NCBI RefSeq assembly: GCF_008017455.1
Contig: NZ_VRTY01000055.1
Span: forward strand, 1 to 40,764
Source of the DNA: Pontibacter qinzhouensis
GTDB taxonomy: Bacteria > Bacteroidota > Bacteroidia > Cytophagales > Hymenobacteraceae
Length of the DNA stretch: 40,764 nucleotides
Direction: 5' to 3'
The position numbers and the translations under genes are program-made. Shown piece by piece: positions 34,389-40,764 of this stretch. Within the stretch, counting starts at the first letter, position 1; each line of letters begins with the position of its first letter. The notes under the pieces are model-generated. The model was not told the origin of the DNA, made no database searches, and saw only the letters and a list, made by a program, of their open reading frames with translations.

Positions 34389-35591
34389 ATGAACATACAC
34401 GAATATCAGGCTAAAGACATTCTGAAAAGCTACGGTGTCCGGATTCAGGAAGGTATCGTGGCCGAAACGCCAGAGCAGGCGGTAGAAGCTGCCAAGAGAC
34501 TGACTGAAGAAACCGGTACTGGCTGGCACGTTATCAAAGCACAGATCCACGCGGGTGGTCGCGGTAAAGGCGGCGGTGTGAAACTGGCCAAAAACCTGGA
34601 GCAGGTAAAAGACATCTCTTCCCAGATTATCGGCATGACGCTGGTGACGCACCAGACAGGCCCGGAAGGCAAGCACGTGAACAAGGTGCTGGTGGCGCAG
34701 GATGTGTATTACCCTGGCGAATCAGAAACAAAAGAGTTTTACCTGAGCATTCTGCTGGACCGCGCAAAAGGCCAGAACGTGATCATGGCATCTACTGAAG
34801 GTGGTATGGACATTGAAGAAGTTGCTGAGAAAACTCCTGAGAAAATCATTAAAGAGTGGATCGACCCGGCTGTTGGTCTGCAGGGTTTCCAGGCGCGTAA
34901 AGTGGCTTTCGCTTTTGGCCTTACCGGCAATGCTTTTAAGGAGATGGTGAAATTCGTGACCAACCTGTACAAAGCCTACATCGATATCGACGCTTCTATG
35001 TTCGAGATCAACCCGGTTTTAAAAACATCTGACGATAAAATTCTGGCCGTAGATGCCAAAGTTGATATTGATGACAGTGCCCTGTACCGCCACAAGAACC
35101 TGGCCGACCTGCGCGACCTTTCGGAAGAAGATCCGTTGGAAGTTGAGGCTGGCGAGCACAACCTGAACTACGTGAAGCTGGACGGCAACGTAGGTTGTAT
35201 GGTAAACGGCGCTGGTCTTGCCATGGCTACTATGGACATTATTAAGCTTTCTGGCGGTGAACCTGCTAACTTCCTCGACGTAGGTGGTAGCGCCAACGCC
35301 CAGACGGTAGAGGCTGGTTTCAGAATTATCCTGAAAGACCCGAACGTAAAAGCCATCCTGATCAACATTTTCGGTGGTATCGTACGTTGCGACCGTGTGG
35401 CAAATGGTGTAGTGGAGGCTTACAAAAACATTGGCGACATTCGTGTGCCGATCATCGTTCGTTTGCAGGGAACAAACGCCGCTGAAGGTGCCCGCATTAT
35501 CGATGAATCTGGCCTGAAAGTGTACTCTGCTGTTGTGCTGAAAGAAGCCGCTGAAAAAGTAAAACAAGTACTTGCTGAAATTAACGCGTAA
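34389..35591 (+). CDS. sucC: Succinyl-CoA synthetase (ADP-forming) beta subunit
   Basis: 400 residues from the ATG at 34389 ([17 protein letters not shown]), the canonical SucC opening; a reading from 34353 adds 12 non-conserved residues and is rejected. ATP-grasp nucleotide-binding domain: [40 protein letters not shown] with the Mg-binding acidic residues. The C-terminal CoA-ligase domain has [28 protein letters not shown] and [17 protein letters not shown]. With the alpha subunit (not in the window) it makes ATP from succinyl-CoA in the TCA cycle. Codon choice is conspicuously cleaner than its neighbours, as expected for a highly expressed gene. A strong terminator follows directly. Confidence 0.97.
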   Translation: MNIHEYQAKDILKSYGVRIQEGIVAETPEQAVEAAKRLTEETGTGWHVIKAQIHAGGRGKGGGVKLAKNLEQVKDISSQIIGMTLVTHQTGPEGKHVNKVLVAQDVYYPGESETKEFYLSILLDRAKGQNVIMASTEGGMDIEEVAEKTPEKIIKEWIDPAVGLQGFQARKVAFAFGLTGNAFKEMVKFVTNLYKAYIDIDASMFEINPVLKTSDDKILAVDAKVDIDDSALYRHKNLADLRDLSEEDPLEVEAGEHNLNYVKLDGNVGCMVNGAGLAMATMDIIKLSGGEPANFLDVGGSANAQTVEAGFRIILKDPNVKAILINIFGGIVRCDRVANGVVEAYKNIGDIRVPIIVRLQGTNAAEGARIIDESGLKVYSAVVLKEAAEKVKQVLAEINA

Positions 35592-35612
35592 GCAACTACA
35601 TATTTCTATATT

Positions 35613-35650
35613 AGCAAAGGCTGCCCTTACCGGCAGCCTTTGCTGTTTTA
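35613..35650 (+). terminator. Strong Rho-independent terminator of sucC
   Basis: AGCAAAGGCTGCC (35613-35625) and GGCAGCCTTTGCT (35632-35644) form a perfect 13-bp stem with a 6-nt loop, followed by GTTTTA. It starts 22 bp past the stop. Confidence 0.92.
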
Positions 35651-35661
35651 AATCCTTGGTG

Positions 35662-35719
35662 TACCCTTGACCTAAAAAGGCCAAAAATCCTTCTGGAGGG
35701 CTTTTTCATTAGAATAATT
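35662..35719 (+). repeat. Dispersed ~60-bp intergenic repeat, copy 10
   Basis: TACCCTTGAC, a middle, CTGGAGGGC, TTTTTCATTAGAATAATTC. CCC at the left and GGG at the right are both present, as in copies 2 and 3. It lies just beyond the sucC terminator, so it is not needed to terminate sucC. Confidence 0.85.
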
Positions 35720-35746
35720 CAGCAAATCTAACTCACCTTACGCTGC

Positions 35747-35895
35747 TATTTTTTTGTCCCCCTTTTAAGTGGGTTGGGGGATGACTTACACCTGTGAAAA
35801 ATTTATTTAGAAGGCATTTCAGGAAAGTTGTTGTGCGTAATTTTGTGCTGCACCTTTGTCATCCCCCTAGCCCCCTTCAAAGGGGGACTTTTTTG
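35747..35895. repeat. 149-bp element with long inverted ends
   Basis: The left end (35750-35785) reads TTTTTTGTCCCCCTTTTAAG onward to GGGGGATGAC; the right end (35858-35895) starts GTCATCCCCC and finishes AGGGGGACTTTTTTG. The arms are inverted copies with several mismatches around the middle, and about 72 nt lies between them. It looks like a miniature inverted-repeat element. It sits between sucC and hscB; 35896-36090 shows nothing further. Confidence 0.75.
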
Positions 35896-36090
35896 TGCTA
35901 TTGTAAAATTGAGTTTAACTTCGGTTCATGTTAGAAAGCTACTGTTACCATCGTTCCAATTTTTATTCCTGGTACTGTTTTTATGAAGGCTTTTCGCAAA
36001 TGCTGAACTTCTTGTTTAGAAACCGAGTAAATTAGCGGATGCGGCTGTTTAGGCTGCACCTTGTTTAATTGATGTTTCGAAAATAGCTAC

Positions 36091-36627
36091 ATGACAAACT
36101 ACTTCGAGTTTTATAATTTACCAGAAAGCTTTTTGGCGGACGAGAAAGCGGTAAAGGCAAAATACTATGAACTTAGCCGCGCCTACCACCCCGATTTTTT
36201 TGCCAACGACACGCCCGAGAAGCAGCAGGAGATCCTGCAACTCTCTACCGTTAACACCAACGCCTACCGCACCCTCAGCAACCCGGACCTGCGCATGCAG
36301 TACATCCTGAAGGAGCATGGCATATTAGAGGAAGGTGGCAAAAACGATCTCCCTCCCGACTTCCTGATGGAGATGATGGACATAAACGAGGAGCTGATGG
36401 AGCTGGAATTTGACTTTGATGCGGCCAAGCTGCACGAAATAGGAGAAAATGTGGCTGGTTTAACTGCAACTTTAGACGCTGACATTCTGCCCACCCTGCA
36501 GCGATTCCCTGATCTTCATGGAGTTACGAAAAATGCCGCACTAGAGGAAGTAAAAACATATTACCTGAAGAAAAAATACCTGTTGCGAATAAAAGAAACA
36601 TTATCTAAGTTTGCAGCACGTTCCTGA
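36091..36627 (+). CDS. hscB: Fe-S cluster assembly co-chaperone HscB
   Basis: 178 residues. A J domain occupies about residues 1-75 (YFEFYNLPESFLADEKAVKA, then LSRAYHPDFFAND containing the HPD triad that stimulates the Hsp70 ATPase). The C-terminal helical bundle, which holds the IscU scaffold, starts near LPPDFLMEMMDINEELMEL, the recognised HscB signature, and ends in a Lys/Arg-rich helix. It works with HscA and IscU in transfer of Fe-S clusters. No isc genes are adjacent. The tRNA-Leu gene begins 15 bp after the stop. Confidence 0.93.
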   Translation: MTNYFEFYNLPESFLADEKAVKAKYYELSRAYHPDFFANDTPEKQQEILQLSTVNTNAYRTLSNPDLRMQYILKEHGILEEGGKNDLPPDFLMEMMDINEELMELEFDFDAAKLHEIGENVAGLTATLDADILPTLQRFPDLHGVTKNAALEEVKTYYLKKKYLLRIKETLSKFAARS

Positions 36628-36642
36628 AAGAGGGACGCTTTT

Positions 36643-36726
36643 GCCTTGGTGGCGGAATTGGTAGACGCGCTGGTCTCAAACACCTGTGAGGTTACACTCG
36701 TGCCGGTTCGACTCCGGCCCAAGGTA
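36643..36726 (+). tRNA. tRNA-Leu, anticodon CAA
   Basis: Class II tRNA of 84 nt without encoded CCA. Acceptor stem GCCTTGG (36643-36649) with CCAAGGT (36719-36725) and discriminator A. The D arm is GCGGAATTGGTAGACGC, the anticodon loop CTCAAAC gives CAA, a variable arm with a GAG/CTC stem follows, and the T arm is GCCGGTTCGACTCCGGC. The anticodon stem CTGGT/ACCTG has a T-T mismatch at pair 28:42. Its 3' part is the likely attachment site of the island to the right. Confidence 0.93.
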
Positions 36727-38281
36727 CTGAAGCGGACTTATTCACTATTTTAAGTGATAAGTCCGCTTTTTTATTGCCGTAACTTGCTGTTATCAAGTTA
36801 ATTATGTGAAATAAATAGTTAACATCTTTGGTTCGATAACGGCTGTTTTTCTTGTCGTAATAGATATCGCCTTTAAAAGTTGTTTGCTGCACCCTTCGCT
36901 TAACCGCAAAACCCTCATTCTGCCACAGAAAAGGCGATTCTCGTACGTATCGTACACATTTTCTCACAATTTCTTTTGGGTTCGATAAATTTATCCGTTG
37001 TTTTTCCAGCAGAGCCTCTAATCTCTCCTTTTCAAATTCAAGTTCACCGAGTTTTTCTTTGAACAAGTCGTTAGATACAACGCCAGCAAGCAATTTATCA
37101 GCCAGAAGATTTATTTTCGATTTTACCGAAGCCAGTTCGTTCTCATTGCTTTGGATATCTTTCGAGTTAATGTTGTCCAGTTCGATAAATAACTCTTCCA
37201 GTCTTTTGGCTATCAAAGGTGACGCAATAGACCTCGGAACCATATTTTGGAGATGTTCAACAAACTCTTGGTTAGCCTTTACAGCAGAGACATTAGAACG
37301 ACACTCTTTGTTGTTACAGATGTAATAATGCTTTTTCTTCGTTCTGTTAAGATATCCAGTAAACTTGGTACCACAGTTTGCGCACTTCAGGTACCCTTTG
37401 AGTGGAACTCCATGATTGACTATGAAATCAGCGTTTTTTGGATGTTCATGTCTATTTAAAATTTCCATCACTCGTTTAAATTCCTTCACCGAGACAAGCT
37501 TGGGGTGTTTCCCCTCCGCTGGTTTATAATCTAAAGAGTTAGAAAGCATTATACCGCAATAAAAAGGATTTCGAAAAATCTCAGCCCACCTTTTGGTATT
37601 TATTCGCAACCCCTTAAGAAGCAAAAACCGCTGTATTTCAGTTGGCGAGAAACCCTGTAAAAGCATTTTAAAGCCTTCTCTGATATGTTCGCCTTCTTTG
37701 GTAATGTAAATGTTCTTTTTCTCATCTCTCGCATACCCACGAGGGCAATTGTGTACCCAGATGCCATTACTCATTTTCTCCCTCATCTTCCGCTTCGTAT
37801 CCAGACTTTTATTCACGTTAGATATGTTAGCTTGCAACAAGGTCATGGTCAACATAACTTTCCCCTCTATAGATTCAGGGTCGAAAGTGTTGATTGCTGA
37901 GTAAACTTTGATAGAGTGGCGTTGCAAGAGCGATATTATCTCAATTGCTTGCAACCCTGTTCGTGAAAAACGATCATAGTTGAAGCATATGATAGCCCCA
38001 ATCTTATTCTTTTCGTTGGTGACGTAATTTAACATCGCCCGAAACTCTTTCCGATCTTCGTCTGACTTGGCAGACTCAAACACGCCTCCGAAATACTTTT
38101 TGACCTTGAAGCCATTTTTCAGCGCAAAGCTTGTACATTCTTTATATTGGGTATCTAAGCTGTCATTCGTGAGTTGTTCTTTAGAAGAAACACGTGTATA
38201 GATCACAGCACACTTTTCTTTGTTTGTCTCATTCTCTTTTCTGGTAGGTGCAAACCTTTTAAAATATTCATATTCCATCAT
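36692..38281 (-). CDS. Large serine recombinase (island integrase)
   Basis: 529 residues. Resolvase-type catalytic domain at about 25-170: AVIYTRVSSKEQ with nucleophilic Ser32, GAIICFNYDRFSR and GKVMLTMTLLQANISNVNK. Then a recombinase domain (RGYARDEKKNIYITKEGEHI, FRNPFYCGIMLSN), a zinc ribbon (LKCANCGTKF ... YYICNNKECRSN) at about 300-335, and a Lys/Glu-rich coiled coil at about 385-440. The last ~26 codons read through the tRNA terminator hairpin and into the tRNA-Leu 3' half, ending SASVPWAGVEPARV, a tail created by the integration site. It is divergent from the XRE gene. Expected role: integration and excision of the island. Base composition is clearly AT-richer than the backbone. Confidence 0.9.
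   Translation of the reverse strand: MMEYEYFKRFAPTRKENETNKEKCAVIYTRVSSKEQLTNDSLDTQYKECTSFALKNGFKVKKYFGGVFESAKSDEDRKEFRAMLNYVTNEKNKIGAIICFNYDRFSRTGLQAIEIISLLQRHSIKVYSAINTFDPESIEGKVMLTMTLLQANISNVNKSLDTKRKMREKMSNGIWVHNCPRGYARDEKKNIYITKEGEHIREGFKMLLQGFSPTEIQRFLLLKGLRINTKRWAEIFRNPFYCGIMLSNSLDYKPAEGKHPKLVSVKEFKRVMEILNRHEHPKNADFIVNHGVPLKGYLKCANCGTKFTGYLNRTKKKHYYICNNKECRSNVSAVKANQEFVEHLQNMVPRSIASPLIAKRLEELFIELDNINSKDIQSNENELASVKSKINLLADKLLAGVVSNDLFKEKLGELEFEKERLEALLEKQRINLSNPKEIVRKCVRYVRESPFLWQNEGFAVKRRVQQTTFKGDIYYDKKNSRYRTKDVNYLFHIINLITASYGNKKADLSLKIVNKSASVPWAGVEPARV
36730..36772 (+). terminator. Rho-independent terminator of the tRNA-Leu gene
   Basis: AAGCGGACTTATTCACT (36730-36746) pairs with AGTGATAAGTCCGCTT (36753-36768), leaving one bulged T, followed by a T run. 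It begins 4 nt after the tRNA and lies within the recombinase reading frame on the other strand. Confidence 0.88.
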
Positions 38282-38311
38282 GGAAGGTATTTGATATAAA
38301 ACATCTAAAAA

Positions 38312-38330
38312 TATCTCAAAATATAAGATA
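38312..38330. promoter_or_regulatory. Candidate operator in the recombinase/XRE divergent promoter
   Basis: TATCTCAAAATATAAGATA is a dyad (TATCT/AGATA) in the 96-bp, very AT-rich space between the divergent recombinase and XRE genes. Autoregulation by the XRE protein is an inference. Confidence 0.35.
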
Positions 38331-38377
38331 CAAAATATTTATATATTATCTTCGGGTTATACCTCTGTCAATACAGC

Positions 38378-38575
38378 ATGAACCGCATCAAAGAAGTTTT
38401 AGCCGAGAAGGGCGTGTCGCAGACGTGGCTTTCCGAGAAAATAGGCAAGAGTTACAACATGGTCAACTCTTATGCGCAGAACAGGCAGCAACCTCGCCTG
38501 GAAGTGCTGTGGTCAATAGCGGAGGTGCTGGACATTGACGTGAAAGAGCTTATAGTTTCCAATAAAAAATACTAA
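38378..38575 (+). CDS. XRE-family helix-turn-helix regulator
   Basis: 65 residues, essentially one HTH_3/XRE domain: IKEVLAEKGVSQTWLSEKIG (helices 1-2) and KSYNMVNSYAQNRQQPRLEV (recognition helix), ending LDIDVKELIVSNKKY. From memory, short regulators of this type stand directly upstream of restriction-modification genes in Bacteroidota. Here the TAA stop overlaps the ATG of an hsdM remnant (TAATG), so the regulator belonged to that lost system. It may now influence the Argonaute operon that replaced it, 126 bp downstream. Confidence 0.9.
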   Translation: MNRIKEVLAEKGVSQTWLSEKIGKSYNMVNSYAQNRQQPRLEVLWSIAEVLDIDVKELIVSNKKY

Positions 38576-38667
38576 TGGCGATTAAGAAATCAGAGCTGTA
38601 CAACAGCTTGTGGAAGAGCTGTGACGAGCTTCATGGAGGTACTAACACAGCTTACAATACTCAATAA
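38575..38667 (+). pseudogene. Remnant of hsdM (type I restriction-modification methyltransferase) start
   Basis: A 30-codon frame starts at the ATG overlapping the XRE stop. It reads MAIKKSELYNSLWKSCDELH then GG, the canonical opening of HsdM subunits (type I DNA methyltransferase N-terminal domain, normally about 500 residues). After the GG the similarity stops abruptly and a TAA follows 8 codons later (TNTAYNTQ). The junction lies close to 38640. This marks deletion or replacement of a restriction-modification operon. Confidence 0.75.
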
Positions 38668-38701
38668 ATAGCTTGTACAATAGAATAGAAGGAAACGTCT
38701 T

Positions 38702-40135
38702 ATGTCAAAGATACATTCAGACACGAGGGTAATCGACAATAAGGGCAATGCTAAGCTTGCCGAGTATTGCGCATTTCATAATCCACAGATATCATGGAGA
38801 GCCATAACCCACGATGATATTGGTATCGATGGAGAATTAGAGCTATACAACGATAAAGGTGAGCCTATGGCTGAGATTCTAAAAGTACAGCTAAAGTCTA
38901 CCGAAAAAGACAAAGGGTATATTAAAAATGAAAATCCGAATACGAAGACATTTACCTTTTATGCTGAAAGGTCTCATGTAGAGTACTGGCAGAATCTCCC
39001 TAATGATATCCTACTGATTATTTATGACAACCGAAATGATCAAAATAGGCTATATGCGAAGAAGGTCGAAAATATCGACTTAAAAAACGTTGGGACGAAA
39101 TCTGTTCCGATACAATTTCACCAAGAATTAGACCTACTTGAAGCGGAAAAACATGATTTCCTACATCGGTTTTCCCGTTTATACAATACGCATAGCCCTA
39201 CTATTAAACCTGTACCTGAGGGAAATGAAAAACTGGTTTCTAATCTGCTAAAGATATCATTCCCATCAGATAACATTTTTATTGCGCCCATGAACTTCGA
39301 AAGAGATGAGGTCATAAAAGCATCGTGGGAAACAGATAAACGGCTTAAATTCACAGCTACTCCACGTGCTGTTGTATGGAGCGCTATGCGTCAGAAAGGG
39401 TTAAATTTTGGTACTGATTGGGTTGTTTTTAAAAATCAAATCATAACATTCCATGATCTTAGCGATCATAATAAACCTATTTCATCAGTCGTAGATACCT
39501 CACTTGTTGAAAGTTTCACACCAGAAGACTTTTGTTCAATTAGCGAAGACCATAAAAACATATTCAAGTCACTTTTGCGCAATTGCATGCAACAGGTGCT
39601 ATATAAGCAAAAGTTTGAATGGGATGTAGAAGATAAACTATTCAGATATATCGCTCCCAATCCTATTGAGGGTAACTTTGAGAAGAAAGAGAGTTGGGTG
39701 GGTACTAAACAAGCTAAACGAACTGTCTTCAAAGCGAGATATTGGGATAAAGGAAAATTCCACTACTGTACACATTTTGCCTTCAGCATAGATATAAAGG
39801 ATTTCGGTGATAGATGGTACTTATGTATCAACCCGACTTGGGCAGTAACGGTGAATGGTCAGCGTAAAAGCAAAGTCGGTTACAAAAAAGTGTCTCAGCT
39901 CAAAAAGTTAGAGCGTAACTCATCAGTATACAATCACCTTAGATTCATTACTTATAAGCTCACATACAGGGATTTTTTCACCCGTGACTATCCATACTTA
40001 CAGTTTCACCAGTTAGCATCATTTAAAACGGATATTATGCTGGACGAGAAAGGGTGGTTAAATACAGAGACTGAAGAAGAGAGTAAATTATTGCGTGATA
40101 TCGAAGCACCTATTGACATAAGAGATGAAGATTGA
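38702..40135 (+). CDS. DUF4365 nuclease-APAZ fusion (DREN-APAZ-like effector of a short Argonaute system)
   Basis: 477 residues, no signal peptide. The N-terminal ~150 residues match DUF4365, a PD-(D/E)XK-like nuclease domain: NAKLAEYCAFH helix with Glu21, then HDDIGIDGELEL with Asp43 and KVQLKST with Gln63 and Lys65 as the likely catalytic set. The remaining ~320 residues lack nuclease motifs and end in an APAZ-like region: FHYCTHFAFSIDIKDFG and DRWYLCINPTWAVTVNG at about 350-385, then KKLERNSSVYNHLRFITYKL. In short-pAgo operons an effector-APAZ protein binds the Argonaute and is switched on by guide-target recognition. Nucleases of this kind (the SPARDA type) then degrade DNA indiscriminately and abort infection. 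The Argonaute start overlaps its 3' end by 11 bp, indicating coupling. The assignment rests on motif recognition, not a search. Confidence 0.82.
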   Translation: MSKIHSDTRVIDNKGNAKLAEYCAFHNPQISWRAITHDDIGIDGELELYNDKGEPMAEILKVQLKSTEKDKGYIKNENPNTKTFTFYAERSHVEYWQNLPNDILLIIYDNRNDQNRLYAKKVENIDLKNVGTKSVPIQFHQELDLLEAEKHDFLHRFSRLYNTHSPTIKPVPEGNEKLVSNLLKISFPSDNIFIAPMNFERDEVIKASWETDKRLKFTATPRAVVWSAMRQKGLNFGTDWVVFKNQIITFHDLSDHNKPISSVVDTSLVESFTPEDFCSISEDHKNIFKSLLRNCMQQVLYKQKFEWDVEDKLFRYIAPNPIEGNFEKKESWVGTKQAKRTVFKARYWDKGKFHYCTHFAFSIDIKDFGDRWYLCINPTWAVTVNGQRKSKVGYKKVSQLKKLERNSSVYNHLRFITYKLTYRDFFTRDYPYLQFHQLASFKTDIMLDEKGWLNTETEEESKLLRDIEAPIDIRDED

Positions 40136-40697
40136 TTTTTTAAAAGAGCCATTGCTACAGTTCGCTAATGACAGCCATGTATGTCCTCGGTTTGGCATAT
40201 CCAATTTTGAGACTTACGATAGTCAACCTTTACTTTTCAGCACCAAGCCTAAAGAAATAGTTTTAGGCATTATTGGCACGCACCAAAATTTCGAAAAGTT
40301 CCAGGAGTGGCTACACCTATGCTCCGACTTCATCGATGCCAAACCAAGTAAACAACCTAATCTCTTCACCTCGTTTTGTGGTTTTAACGAATATGGTGGC
40401 TTTCAAGCAAAGATGGTCTATAATCCATCATACTTTAGACAGATTAACGACACAGATATAAATAAAATCATCAGGGACGTTGGCAAGTCTAAAAATCGAC
40501 AGGCTGGTATCAAAGAGGTAGCCGAGATCTATTTACAGCACATCGAGTTCTTGGCAGAAAATAAAACGCCTAACGTCATTGTATGTATAATTCCAGATAA
40601 CCTATGGTCAAAGGTTTTAAAAGCAGAGAAAGATGAAAGCGTTGATACCTCTGATAACACAGTAGATGATAAAGATTTAGTAGAAATCAATTTCAGG
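40125..40697 (+). pseudogene. Short prokaryotic Argonaute, truncated after the MID region by an insertion element
   Basis: 191 codons before TGA at 40698-40700. The opening EPLLQFANDSHVCPRFGISN and the following KEIVLGIIGTHQNFEKFQEW, KPSKQPNLFTSFCGFN, and EIYLQHIEFLAENKTPNVIV match the start of short pAgo proteins (MID then PIWI, normally about 450-500 residues). The PIWI half is missing. The stop codon TGA is the first three bases of an IS21-like terminus, and the last coding bases are interrupted in mid-gene. The 3' remainder may lie beyond the window after the insertion. Without PIWI the protein is unlikely to load guide and target properly, so the system is probably inactive, although a MID-only fragment could persist. 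Its start is translationally coupled to the DREN-APAZ gene. Confidence 0.75.
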
Positions 40698-40764
40698 TGA
40701 ATATTCCGGGCAAGCAGCGCCACCGTTCCGGGCCAAGCGGCGCCACTTAGGATGAGCGGATTTG
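40698..40764. mobile_element. Terminus of an IS21-like insertion sequence (runs off the window)
   Basis: The sequence begins TGAATATTCCGGGCAAGC. Two near-direct copies follow: TTCCGGGCAAGCAGCGCCAC (40704-40723) and TTCCGGGCCAAGCGGCGCC(AC) (40726-40746), 22 bp apart. Ends starting TG with multiple internal repeats of TTCCGG...GCGCCAC are characteristic of IS21-family elements. It is GC-richer than the island around it. No transposase codons are visible within the 67 bp left. Identity to the family is an inference from the end structure. Confidence 0.7.

Noticed and set aside
38702..40135. Simple type IV or Mrr-like restriction enzyme
   Set aside because: Considered because of the PD-(D/E)XK-like start, but the long APAZ-like second half and the overlapping Argonaute-type gene fit an effector-APAZ protein better.
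1..40764. CRISPR array
   Set aside because: No regularly spaced direct repeats with unique spacers were seen; the repeated motifs are dispersed singly between genes in both orientations.

Overview
The window reads as a chromosome segment from a member of the Bacteroidota, most likely a Cytophagales/Hymenobacteraceae-type bacterium (Pontibacter-like; inferred, not proven). The grounds are the mix of families typical of that phylum (a DUF1080 protein, a DUF4861 lipoprotein, a HYC_CC_PP-type protein, a CusA-like pump of about 1,250 residues, NIPSNAP), weak Shine-Dalgarno signals, and an occasional TAnnTTTG -7 box. About 36.6 kb is ordinary backbone. The last 4 kb is an AT-richer, acquired island.

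Backbone, left to right: a DUF1080 hydrolase running off the left edge; a PhzF-like isomerase; an MltD-like lytic transglycosylase; a YjlB-like cupin; a cytochrome c/PQQ sugar dehydrogenase lipoprotein; a HAD phosphatase; a small lipoprotein; an ABC-2 exporter pair; a 324-bp non-autonomous transposable element with 9-bp target duplications; a secreted protein of unknown function; ribBA; a DUF4861 lipoprotein; a second copy of the small lipoprotein family; recQ; and a large MscS-type channel. Next comes a heavy-metal efflux cluster (HYC_CC_PP protein, CusA-like pump, TolC-like channel, CusB-like adaptor) with a long nested palindrome just before the adaptor. After it lie an outer-membrane beta-barrel protein, a NIPSNAP protein, a RAD52-like or phage-like annealing-protein candidate, 1.1 kb of non-coding palindromic debris, lolD, an AI-2E family permease, sucC, hscB and a tRNA-Leu(CAA).

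The island starts at the 3' end of the tRNA. It carries a serine recombinase whose last codons lie inside the tRNA, a divergent XRE regulator, and a 30-codon remnant of a type I methyltransferase (hsdM) start. These are followed by a two-gene operon: a DUF4365 nuclease fused to an APAZ-like region, then the MID part of a short prokaryotic Argonaute. This is the architecture of the SPARDA (DREN-APAZ/short pAgo) defence systems. The Argonaute gene is cut after 191 codons by what looks like the terminus of an IS21-type insertion sequence, so the system appears broken here. The order suggests a defence slot where a restriction-modification system was swapped for an Argonaute system, which was then hit by an IS.

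The backbone intergenic spaces also hold at least ten copies, in both orientations, of an approximately 60-bp repeat ending in ATTTTCATTAGAATAATT. None lies inside a gene or in the island. A second 35-bp repeat occurs twice. Several other large inverted repeats are listed individually.
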